Source: Candidatus Aenigmatarchaeota archaeon (GTDB taxonomy: Archaea > Aenigmatarchaeota > Aenigmatarchaeia > CG10238-14). Taken from it: a stretch of DNA of 64,000 nucleotides. A program made the position numbers and the translations under genes. A model generated the notes under the pieces. It searched no databases. It saw only the letters and a program-made list of their open reading frames with translations, and was not told where the DNA came from. The stretch lies in the NCBI GenBank assembly GCA_030018415.1, contig JASEGC010000001.1, positions 471,033 to 535,032 of the forward strand, in the 5' to 3' direction. This document shows positions 44,061 through 51,605 of the stretch, piece after piece (the first letter of the stretch is position 1; every line of letters begins with the position of its first letter).

Positions 44061-44359
44061 GTAAAGATTTTCATTTCGCTTCATAGAAAACTGGAATTAA
44101 CTTCTAAAGACTACTTTATTTGCCGAATTTACAAGCAGAAGATTTTTTTGGAAATTTAGGAATCAAAATATATCTACATAAAACTCAAGTCGAGACTTTC
44201 TCCTTGTCTTAACTTTTCTTGAAGGATATTACGTGGTTTATTGAATGAACATTACCAAGTGATAATTTTAGACCAAAAGAATAAATAGACGACATGTTGA
44301 ATTCTTCTTCTTAAAATAACTCACAAACATTGAATTTATGAATGTCAAGATACTATGAC

Positions 44360-44704
44360 TCATTCCAAGCAACTTGTGCATGAGCTGTTCCTTCTGGTAG
44401 TTATAGATATTTTTATGCATAGATAACAGAGAGAGATTCGGAAGCTATAGCGTGTAGATAATGTCGTTTTTTTCATAGGTTCAATAATGACTTTCTTTTG
44501 ATCCTGAAGGGTTTTGATTAATTCTAAATATTCTTTAACAGTACTCCAATGCGTTCCACTCTTTATCGCGATATCATGAATATTATGACATTTTCCATCT
44601 TTCAACACATTCAGAATAGATTGAACTATATCGTAAGGTTTTCTTCTTTTGGACACAATAATTAATAGTGAGTAAATATCCTCTTGCCAATGTTTTTGCA
44701 GCAT
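44360..44704 (-). CDS. HTH domain protein, possibly truncated
   Basis: 114 residues. The middle part (YDIVQSILNVLKDGKCHNIHDIAIKSGTHWSTVKEYLELIKTL) is a clear winged-helix DNA-binding domain of the type found in many small archaeal regulators. The last 35 residues turn cysteine/threonine rich and look out of frame, so a frameshift near 44460 is likely. Lies between two surface-protein genes. Confidence 0.45.
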   Translation of the reverse strand: MLQKHWQEDIYSLLIIVSKRRKPYDIVQSILNVLKDGKCHNIHDIAIKSGTHWSTVKEYLELIKTLQDQKKVIIEPMKKTTLSTRYSFRISLCYLCIKISITTRRNSSCTSCLE

Positions 44705-44799
44705 CTATTCAAACCGACAAGGGAATTTACAATTTTGGAAAACAATTCAGATAAATGGTATTGGATTTTTTCAATCAAATCTAGGGTGGCAATCAAAGT

Positions 44800-45289
44800 A
44801 TGGAATCCAAAAAAAGTTATTTCTGGTTGAATCAGACGTATCCTGATGTTGATGGTAATTTTTCAACTGATTTTTTCACAATACCCGGTCCAGACATAGT
44901 GCAAGGTTATATAGAAGGAATTTGGACCATCGCTGCAAATACTTCTGCTGAATCTGCTCAAACAACTTTTTCAGTTTCCACTACTATATCTGATGGTGGA
45001 GGGGGAAACAACAACTACGATTGTTGGTAACCAGACTACAACTATTACAACAACCATACCTCAGACAACAACCATAGGAGTTACTACCATACCTGAATCA
45101 TCAACAACAATTCCAGAAGAAACACCAACAGAAATAAAGACGTGGTATATAATCCTAATTGTCTTAATTTTTGTTATGATTACGATTGTCATAGGGTATT
45201 TTAAATACAAGAAAAAACTTATGGATATAGAATTCGAACAATTGAAAGAGAAATGGAAAAAAATCTACTTTTTCAACAATCAATCTTGA
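44800..45289 (+). pseudogene. C-terminal remnant of a surface protein with Thr-rich stalk and membrane anchor
   Basis: First frame: YFWLNQTYPDVDGNFSTDFF and a beta-sandwich tail to SDGGGG. A shift at the G-run (44997-45005) leads to a threonine-rich stalk (ETTTTIVGNQTTTITTT) followed by a membrane helix (TWYIILIVLIFVMITIVIGYF) and a basic cytoplasmic tail. Together these are the end of an S-layer-like or adhesin-like protein. No proper start is visible upstream. The G-run makes phase variation or sequencing slip possible. Confidence 0.55.
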
Positions 45290-47046
45290 ATTAATTTCCA
45301 TTCTTTTAACAACTGTCTCTCATCATCGTGCAACCTATTCCAAATTTCTTTCAAGCCTGCAAGATTAGCAGGAGTAATGACAGATTTTAAGACATCACCT
45401 TCATTTATTTGTCTACCGATAGTTGGTTCCTCCATCGATACAGCGACCTTGTCTCCAGTCTTAGCTTCTTTGATAATCTTACCTTCTTTCTCGATTTGTT
45501 TTATCTTCCCCACATCTTTTCCGTCTTCTTTCTGCATAGGTGTATCTGGTTTCAAAACACCAGCCAGAATTTCCACGCCGAATACAGCCGGTTTCCTCTT
45601 CCTAAATACAAACCCACGGAGAATCCTGAACTTACAAGGCCTAACAAGCTTCTCGAGTTTCTCCAATTCTTCTCTCTCTTTCTTTTCAGAACACCATTTC
45701 TGATAATCTTCTACTATTCGATAAATGATGTTGTTCTTGAAAATCTGAATCTTGTGATCACTTGCCATTACTTCAACATCTGGTAGGGGTTCAACGTTGA
45801 AAGCAAGGATAACTTTTTTCAATTCATCTTTTACTGAATCTAACTCAACAACATCCTGTTTCGTTATCGGTCCGACTTCAGCTTTTTTTATCGGTATCTC
45901 ATTATTTTTTAAAATTGTAATTAGTGCTTCTAGACTACCGAGGGTGTCTGCTCTTACTATGACTCCTTCACCTTCCTTTGAAAATTCAACTTCTTCAATC
46001 TCTTTCTGAACAGCCTTTTTTGCTTCATCGACTTTGGACTTATCAGAAACGCATACTATCGGACTCCCAGCGATAACATTCTCTAGATCAGGTGCAGATA
46101 TCTTTATTCCAGCTGCAGCATGGACTTCTTTGAGTGATTCGAATTTTTTCTCGATCCTTAATTCTTTCAATGCTTGTGGTCTAAGCAATGCCTTAATCTT
46201 CGTGACCGTTGGTTCTTTTCCACCGATTATCAGATATTCTCCACACTTGATAGTTCCATCATAAATTATCGCATCTATGGTTGTCCCTAGACCTGTCACT
46301 TCTTTCACTTCCAATACAGTGCCTCTACATTCTTTTGATAACTCCAGCCTTTCCTTCAAGAAATGTTGTGACAACCCAGCCAACATCATCAACAATTCAG
46401 GCACGCCTTCTCCTGTTTTTCCAGATGTCGGTACTATTGCAATTTGTTTCTTGAAATCAGATATCCTGTCAAACCTCTCTGATTCAAACCCACGTTGAGA
46501 TAATTGTGCGATTATGTTATAGATTCTCTTTTCTAATTCTTCTTGTGCATCCTCGCTCTGTTTGTTGAAGCTATTGATGAAACACTCATTCTTGTGAGGA
46601 TACCATCCAGGAACCAAATCGATCTTTGTCGCTGCGACAAAAAAAGGAGTTTTAAATTGTTTCAAGTAATTCAAGGATTCATCTGTCTGTAGTTGAAAAC
46701 CTTCGTTGATATCTACGACAAGTATAGCCAAATCAGCGACAGAACCACCCCTTCTCCTCAATGTTGTGAAGGCTTCATGGCCAGGGGTGTCAATGAACAA
46801 AAGACCTGGGATGGCTATTTCTATTCTGAACTTTTCTAACAATGGTCCACAGAATCTTTTTATCACATCTATTGGAATGAAAGATGCACCGATGTGTTGA
46901 GTTATCCGACCAGGTTCCATCAGATTTACAGTACTACCTCTAATTGCGTCTAAAAGGCTTGTCTTACCGTGGTCAATGTTTTTGGGTGATGCCTATAGCG
47001 ACTATCACTGTCCAAGCACTGCCACGATTGGTTGCCTTATTGTCAC
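45280..47046 (-). CDS. infB: Translation initiation factor aIF5B, interrupted by a putative BHB intron
   Basis: Exon 1 starts at GTG 47046 after a GGTGGGGAG ribosome site and encodes TIRQPIVAVLG; exon 2 (46979 down) continues HIDHGKTSLLDAIRGSTVNL, then MEPGRITQHIGA (switch 1), FIDTPGHEAF (G3), ATKIDLVPG (G4) and later domains II-IV. Splicing 46980-47009 gives a 578-residue protein, right for aIF5B. Without splicing there are in-frame stops and no P-loop. The factor joins ribosomal subunits and helps place initiator tRNA. The 3' end overlaps the end of the surface-protein remnant on the other strand by 10 bases. The next ATG at 46920 would give a factor lacking G1. Confidence 0.93.
46980..47009 (-). 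other. Putative 30-nt BHB pre-mRNA intron in aIF5B
   Basis: Minus strand order: exon CAGTG, bulged C, TTGG, bulge ACA, GTGAT stem, inner A then GTC/GGC, ATCAC stem, CCAA, bulge AAA, CATTG of exon 2. TTGG/CCAA is a four-pair central helix, GTGAT/ATCAC the intron helix and CAGTG/CATTG the exon helix. Cutting after the second base of each bulge removes 30 nt holding TGA and TAG stops and joins C to AC, restoring the histidine of GHIDHGKT. Geometry matches the substrate of archaeal splicing endonuclease, as for the tRNA introns in this window. Confidence 0.85.
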
Positions 47047-47160
47047 ATCTCCCCACCTTTCATTTCATTTTCAAGTAATTGACCTAAACTGCAACTATAG
47101 GCTGTCTGATCATACGAAACACTTATTTATTATTTTGAACTAACATTTATAGGTGATAAT

Positions 47161-47607
47161 ATGCCTTTGACACTTCATGATATTAAACCCATAGGTTTAT
47201 GTGTAACAACAGAAGAACTTTTCGACACAAGAAGGTTCATACTCAACTATTGTGATGGACTCATCATAAGAGGAAAGGATACCAGATTGAGCGATGAACT
47301 GACAAGAATAAAGAGGGAGTTGAATGTTTTTAGAACACAATTTAAGTTCTTGGAGGGTTACAAAGCGATAATCATTTCAAACATAGACAAAATCTTGGGG
47401 TTAATAACATCCAGATATTCAAAGATCGAACCCAAAAAAGTTGAGAGAATAGTGATGGACGGTATGAGCTTGATCAAGAAAATTGTTAACATCAAAAATT
47501 TTGAAGAGATTCCAGCCTTGGAAGGAGAATTCAAGAGCAAGATTTCATTGCCTGTCTATGAGATGTTCATCTCCGAATTAAGGAAATCTGGCATTTCAAT
47601 TATTTGA
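47161..47607 (+). CDS. Unknown 148-residue protein
   Basis: An intact soluble protein, mostly helical, beginning MPLTLHDIKPIGLCVTTEEL. The middle has helical, charged repeats and ends in YEMFISELRKSGISII. No family recognised. It is divergent to aIF5B and convergent with the Ogg-type glycosylase, whose end it overlaps by 8 bp. A TATA-like TTATTTATTATT lies about 25-35 bp upstream. Confidence 0.5.
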   Translation: MPLTLHDIKPIGLCVTTEELFDTRRFILNYCDGLIIRGKDTRLSDELTRIKRELNVFRTQFKFLEGYKAIIISNIDKILGLITSRYSKIEPKKVERIVMDGMSLIKKIVNIKNFEEIPALEGEFKSKISLPVYEMFISELRKSGISII

Positions 47608-48244
47608 AAACTTCTCCAGTTTCTTCAGACCAAAAAAGCAGGTCCAAATCAGCCATAGGAATATCTACTCGTTCAGAGAATTGTTTCATCTTTTCTTCAA
47701 AAAATAAATAATATTTTCTGCTCAAACGTTCTGGTATGTCATCGATGATTCCATATTTCATAAGATTCTTCATTATGTGTCTATCAAGAATAGCCAGATT
47801 AAACCCAAGCCCTATATTCCTCAGAAAATGACTAGCTTCTTTGTAACCCAAACCTTTAACATTTTTCACTAACCATTCTCTTTTGGCGTCTACAGTCCCT
47901 TTATCCAATTTACTTTTTATATCAATTTTTCCATCATGAGTGAAAAAATCTCTTGCTTCTATGATGTACTTTGCCTTATTTTCAGGAAATCTGACATCTG
48001 AAATCGTCAATTCTTTTAAGATTTGCTCTTTATTCCCAGAGAAGAGTATGTTTTTTTCTAACAAACTTTTTATCGCTCTATCAGCTACCCTTGCCTTTGA
48101 TTGTGGTGTCAACAAACAGAAACACAGTTCAACAAAAACATCTTCATCAGACTTTTTCCATACTTTCTTAAAATCTTCTAACCTTTCTTTTATCTCAGAT
48201 TTTTTCTTTTCATAAGAATTCTTTAATTCATTTAAAGACCGCAT
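47600..48244 (-). CDS. ogg: 8-oxoguanine DNA glycosylase/lyase, archaeal Ogg2 type
   Basis: 214 residues with the helix-hairpin-helix region VKGLGYKEASHFLRNIGLG (catalytic lysine in GYKEA) followed by LAILDRHIMKNL with the catalytic aspartate. FCLLTPQSKARVADRAI is the family's N-terminal signature. Ogg2 enzymes excise 8-oxoguanine and nick the abasic site. Length matches (about 205-215). Confidence 0.92.
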   Translation of the reverse strand: MRSLNELKNSYEKKKSEIKERLEDFKKVWKKSDEDVFVELCFCLLTPQSKARVADRAIKSLLEKNILFSGNKEQILKELTISDVRFPENKAKYIIEARDFFTHDGKIDIKSKLDKGTVDAKREWLVKNVKGLGYKEASHFLRNIGLGFNLAILDRHIMKNLMKYGIIDDIPERLSRKYYLFFEEKMKQFSERVDIPMADLDLLFWSEETGEVFK

Positions 48245-48277
48245 AATTTAATATAATGCGATGAATAAATTCATATC

Positions 48278-48949
48278 ATGGTTGAAAGAATAAGTTCTGG
48301 GATTATCGGTTTAGATAAACTGATCGAAAACGGCTTCGTCAAGAATTCTGTCAATCTGATCACAGGTTCTACTGGTACGGGAAAAACAATCTTTGGGTTG
48401 CAATTCATTTGGCATGGTTTATTGAAAGGAGAGAATGGTGTGTTCATCAGTCTGGAGCAAGAGCCTGACGAAATACTCGCCGATGTTGAATACTTTGGTT
48501 GGGATTTCAAAAAATACATAAAGAAAAAGAAATGCATAATAGAATTCTTATCGACTTGGGAATTGGCAGAACTGCCTTTGATAATCAACGATAGAATCAA
48601 GAGCATAAAGGCAAAGAGGTTTGTTCTGGATACTTTATCATTAGTTTGTTCTGAGTGTGAGCCGTCAAGAATGAGGTTAGAGATATCTGAATTTTTGAAC
48701 GGTTTAAGGCATACTGGTGCGACGAGTTTGTTGACGTGTGAAATTCCCGAAGATTCGAAAGCTTTGAGCACCTTTGGTGTCGAGGAATTTTTAGTTGATG
48801 GGATTATAGTCTTAAATTATCTTGGGTTGGTCGTGGGAGGATCTCCAAGAAGTTTGATAATAAGGAAGATGAGAAGGACAAAACACGGAACAGACGTTTA
48901 TCCTATAGAGATAACGAAGAGAGGCATTGAAATCAAAAAATCGATCTGA
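48278..48949 (+). CDS. KaiC-like RecA-superfamily ATPase
   Basis: 223 residues: IIGLDKLIENGF, Walker A TGSTGTGKT near 30-38, FISLEQEPDEIL, Walker B-like RFVLDTLSLVC and the C-terminal VVGGSPRSLIIRKMRRTKH motif typical of archaeal KaiC-like/GvpD-type proteins. A single KaiC domain; roles range from signalling to archaellum (FlaH/ArlH) regulation. It is not in the pilus operon. Confidence 0.85.
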   Translation: MVERISSGIIGLDKLIENGFVKNSVNLITGSTGTGKTIFGLQFIWHGLLKGENGVFISLEQEPDEILADVEYFGWDFKKYIKKKKCIIEFLSTWELAELPLIINDRIKSIKAKRFVLDTLSLVCSECEPSRMRLEISEFLNGLRHTGATSLLTCEIPEDSKALSTFGVEEFLVDGIIVLNYLGLVVGGSPRSLIIRKMRRTKHGTDVYPIEITKRGIEIKKSI

Positions 48950-48993
48950 TACCATTACTTTTCATTAAAAAGAAAACGATTGCTGCTGAGAAA

Positions 48994-49101
48994 ATGAAAT
49001 ATTTAGAAGAAGATTTTGAAATTCCCGAAAAAAGAAAGAAATATAGGAGAGTTTTTAAGAGGGGATTTACTAGAAAATATAAAAAATTCCAAAGGAATTG
49101 A
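48994..49101 (+). CDS. Possible 35-residue basic protein
   Basis: A short frame from ATG 48994 to TGA 49101, very basic after a short acidic start (MKYLEEDFEIPEKRKKYRRV, then FKRGFTRKYKKF). It ends exactly where the convergent phosphoesterase gene ends. Composition suggests nucleic-acid binding; no homologue recalled. It may be read together with the KaiC-like gene 45 bp upstream. Confidence 0.35.
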   Translation: MKYLEEDFEIPEKRKKYRRVFKRGFTRKYKKFQRN

Positions 49102-49518
49102 TCAACATCTAAAGAATAACCAATTTTTATCTTGACCTTTAAATTTTATAAGGCAGTAACGACCATTCAGTTTTTTTCCCTTTATATTTATCACTATTTT
49201 ATCCTCTGTTCTTTCTTCCAATTCATACGTTCCTTTATCCCATATCTCTACCTTTCCAGCTCCATAATAACCTTCTGGAATTACTCCTTCAAAATCAGCA
49301 TAATCAACAGGATGATTTTCCGTTGCAACAGCTAAACGTTTCAATCCTTTTTCTACTGGAGGTTCTTTAGGAATAGCCCAACTCTTCAGAACTCCGTCCA
49401 TCTCTAAACGCAAATCGAAATGTAAATGAGAAGCATCATGTTTTTGGATGACGTAGATATCATTCTTACCTTCCTTTATTTCTCCTTTTGGTTCTGTAGT
49501 TTTTCTGAAGTTTCTCAT
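49102..49518 (-). CDS. Stand-alone LigD-type 3'-phosphoesterase domain
   Basis: 138 residues: YVIQKHDASHLHFDLRLEMD with the catalytic His/Asp pair, LKSWAIPKEPP, VDYADFEGVIPEGYYGAG and KGKKLNGRYCLIKF, all hallmarks of the LigD phosphoesterase domain. It trims 3' ends by removing phosphates and ribonucleotides before end joining. Here it is a separate protein; no LigD ligase, polymerase or Ku is in the window. Confidence 0.92.
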   Translation of the reverse strand: MRNFRKTTEPKGEIKEGKNDIYVIQKHDASHLHFDLRLEMDGVLKSWAIPKEPPVEKGLKRLAVATENHPVDYADFEGVIPEGYYGAGKVEIWDKGTYELEERTEDKIVINIKGKKLNGRYCLIKFKGQDKNWLFFRC

Positions 49519-49555
49519 ATTCTTTATAAGATGAGATTATTTTATAAGTAACTTA

Positions 49556-49776
49556 CTACTCTTTGACGAACATCATTAAAATTACTGTTAAAGCCGTCAA
49601 ACTCAAAGAGAATAGAATGGCACGAACTTATTGATATTCACCCAAAGTACTCCTGCAATCAAAGATGCAGGCAAAGCACACAAAGGCCAGATAGGATAAG
49701 TCATATCCGAACCCATATCGTTCAAGAAAGATGCTATTGAAAAAACAGTAATAACTTTTTTATTTTCTTCTTTCAT
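49556..49776 (-). pseudogene. MFS transporter reduced by internal deletion
   Basis: The start reads MKEENKKVITVFSIASFLND, then MGSDMTYPIWPL, the typical first helix of a large MFS exporter subfamily, but then jumps to PASLIAGVLWVNINKFVPFY, the last helix, and after a frameshift LTALTVILMMFVKE. Thus some 350 residues between helices 1 and 11 are missing. Confidence 0.65.
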
Positions 49777-49810
49777 CCAGCCACTGTTCAGAAAAGTTTA
49801 TCAGTTATGA

Positions 49811-50005
49811 CTAAACTTTCTTTATTTTTATGCATCGGACAGGGCAAACATCGGCAGCTTCTTGATTGCATCCAATCTCGTTCAACTCTGTTTTTTTCGG
49901 TCGAGACTTATCACCATTCATTTCCCAGTTATCTGGACAAACTGATGCACAAGCCCCACAGCCAATGCATGCTTCTCTATCTTGTATTATCTTAAACTTT
50001 GCCAT
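49811..50005 (-). CDS. Single-cluster [4Fe-4S] ferredoxin
   Basis: 64 residues with CIGCGACASVCP and a C-terminal CPVRCI giving the fourth cysteine ligand; a further cysteine lies in IGCNQEA and could pair in a disulfide as in Pyrococcus-type ferredoxins. It carries electrons for anaerobic metabolism, perhaps for the hydrogenase or radical SAM activases. It is 12 bp downstream of a MIP18-like gene and likely co-transcribed. Confidence 0.92.
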   Translation of the reverse strand: MAKFKIIQDREACIGCGACASVCPDNWEMNGDKSRPKKTELNEIGCNQEAADVCPVRCIKIKKV

Positions 50006-50017
50006 TAGATCACCTCT

Positions 50018-50314
50018 TCATAATCCCAATTTTTTTCTAACCTCTTTTGGCATTCTATCAGGTACCCAAGGCGGATCCCAAACTAAATCTATTTTAACGT
50101 CCTTAACTCCCTTCAAACTCTTGACCTTATTCTGGACATCATTTACCATAAAAGAATGCATCGGACAACCAGGAGTAGTTAATGTCATCTTTATGTGAAC
50201 TTTGTCTCCATCAACTTTAACGTCATAGATAAGACCTAGGTCAACTACGCTTATACCTATCTCAGGATCATAACATTCTCTCAATACTTTCATCACATCT
50301 TCTTTACTAACCAT
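50018..50314 (-). CDS. MIP18/DUF59-family iron-sulfur assembly protein
   Basis: 98 residues: VLRECYDPEIGISVVDLGLIYDV, MTLTTPGCPMHSFM with the conserved cysteine and the VDLVWDPPW-like tail (IDLVWDPPWVPDRM). This SufT/PaaD/MIP18 family helps deliver Fe-S clusters. It is clustered with a ferredoxin and a Cys-rich protein, which supports an Fe-S role. Confidence 0.92.
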   Translation of the reverse strand: MVSKEDVMKVLRECYDPEIGISVVDLGLIYDVKVDGDKVHIKMTLTTPGCPMHSFMVNDVQNKVKSLKGVKDVKIDLVWDPPWVPDRMPKEVRKKLGL

Positions 50315-50319
50315 ACCTA

Positions 50320-50514
50320 TTATTTTTGCATCACTTTAATAAATCTTTCTATCGACCTGTCATAAGTCCTCTCCACTTCTGGTGGAAAACAACATGCAGG
50401 TAACTCTCTATTTTCTATATGATGTCTTAGACATTCACAACATATACCTTTTCTTTTACAACCAGGATAAGTACAGGGACATGATTTTAAATTATTTGGT
50501 TGCTTACATTCCAT
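50320..50514 (-). CDS. Cys-rich DUF6485-like protein
   Basis: 64 residues with seven cysteines: SCPCTYPGCKRKGICCECLRHH and later LPACCFPP. The CPCTYPGC..KG.CC.C pattern is that of the DUF6485 family found in anaerobes. Probably a metal-binding protein of unknown function. It precedes the MIP18-like gene by 5 bp. Confidence 0.8.
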   Translation of the reverse strand: MECKQPNNLKSCPCTYPGCKRKGICCECLRHHIENRELPACCFPPEVERTYDRSIERFIKVMQK

Positions 50515-50574
50515 GATATCCTCTTATAAATTTAATCTTTCAATTTTTAATAGATTTAAATGAAAAGAGCTCCT

Positions 50575-51270
50575 TTAAATTCCCCTGGTTTTAACAGACT
50601 CAAAGAAAGGTTTCATTATCTCAGCAAATTTTTTCAATTTTTCGGGTGGATACTGTTCAACTTTCTGATAACTTTCATCCAATGTCTTGTCTGGTCTGAA
50701 CTGTTGTAAGAAGAATCTTTTAGAGCCTTTTAACCATTTACCTATAGCAAGAGCATCCTTTTCATTGAAATGTTTAGGTATCACTGTTGTCCTGAATTCG
50801 TAATCTATACTAGAGTTACGGATTATATCCACGCTCCCTTGAATTTTTTTCTTATTCACTTTAACCCCCGCAACTTCATCATATTTTTCAAGTGGGGCTT
50901 TGATGTCCATGGCGATGTAATCGACTAGTTTCTTATCGATCAATTCCTTTATCATCTCTGGATTAGAACCGTTAGTTTCTATCATGACCAAGAATCCCAT
51001 ATCCTTTATCTTCTTCGCAAATTCTGGTAGGTCTTTATGAACGGTAGGTTCGCCACCAGTGATACTGATTCCATCCAACAGTCCTTTTCTTTCTGCTAGG
51101 AAGTCTGTTATCTCTTTTTCTGGAATGTCTGGCACTTTATCATAGTTTTTAATCAAGTCTGTATTGTAACAGAAGTGACATCCGAAGTCGCATTTGCCGA
51201 CGAATACTATCGCTGCTATCTTACCAGGGTATTCTATCAAGGATAACTTTTGGAAACCTTTTATCATCAT
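50575..51270 (-). CDS. nrdG: Anaerobic RNR activating enzyme (radical SAM)
   Basis: 231 residues (start at 51270, or one codon later). The radical SAM motif is CDFGCHFCYN near 27-36, with SLIEYPGKIAAIVF before it and ISITGGEPTVH after it. It makes the glycyl radical on NrdD using S-adenosylmethionine. It follows the nrdD large frame, the glycyl peptide and a 35-residue frame on the same strand, so the whole set is one operon. Confidence 0.93.
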   Translation of the reverse strand: MMIKGFQKLSLIEYPGKIAAIVFVGKCDFGCHFCYNTDLIKNYDKVPDIPEKEITDFLAERKGLLDGISITGGEPTVHKDLPEFAKKIKDMGFLVMIETNGSNPEMIKELIDKKLVDYIAMDIKAPLEKYDEVAGVKVNKKKIQGSVDIIRNSSIDYEFRTTVIPKHFNEKDALAIGKWLKGSKRFFLQQFRPDKTLDESYQKVEQYPPEKLKKFAEIMKPFFESVKTRGI

Positions 51271-51344
51271 GATATCAAGAATAGTCTAAGATTATTTAAA
51301 AATTTCTTTTGAATAAAACCCCTTTTGGATGAAAGATTAAAGAT

Positions 51345-51452
51345 TTAAACCTTCCTTACAAAAATAGAGGATATAGCAATTATACTTGCTAACAGTATAC
51401 TTAATACAACCATTTTCTGTGGAGGTATTTTGTCAATATAAAATGGAGGCAT
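51345..51452 (-). CDS. Possible 35-residue single-span membrane protein
   Basis: A frame from ATG 51452 (AGGT upstream) to TAA at 51345: MPPFYIDKIPPQKM followed by one hydrophobic helix VVLSILLASIIAISSIFV and a basic end. It fits between the glycyl-radical peptide and nrdG on the same strand. Composition is typical of a real micro-protein; no family recalled. Confidence 0.4.
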   Translation of the reverse strand: MPPFYIDKIPPQKMVVLSILLASIIAISSIFVRKV

Positions 51453-51469
51453 AATTAACCTACCATAAT

Positions 51470-51604
51470 TCACTTAACAACAAATTCCTTCCTATCCTTA
51501 AACTCCTCTTGTTTCCCCTCATTCCATGACTGAACCGGCCTATAATATCCAACAACTCTTGAATAAACCTCGCATGGAACTACGACTTTTTCTTTCTTTA
51601 CCAT
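51470..51604 (-). CDS. nrdD2: NrdD glycyl-radical domain as a separate 44-residue peptide
   Basis: Starts at ATG 51604, one base after the TGA of the large NrdD frame, with GGGTGGT as ribosome site inside the end of that gene. The peptide contains PCEVYSRVVGYYRPVQSWN: Cys11 is likely the last zinc ligand and Gly19 in RVVGY is the glycyl-radical residue of class III RNR. It ends KQEEFKDRKEF as normal NrdD C-termini do. So the radical-bearing tail is encoded apart from the barrel, in the +1 frame. Confidence 0.85.
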   Translation of the reverse strand: MVKKEKVVVPCEVYSRVVGYYRPVQSWNEGKQEEFKDRKEFVVK

Positions 51605-51605
51605 A

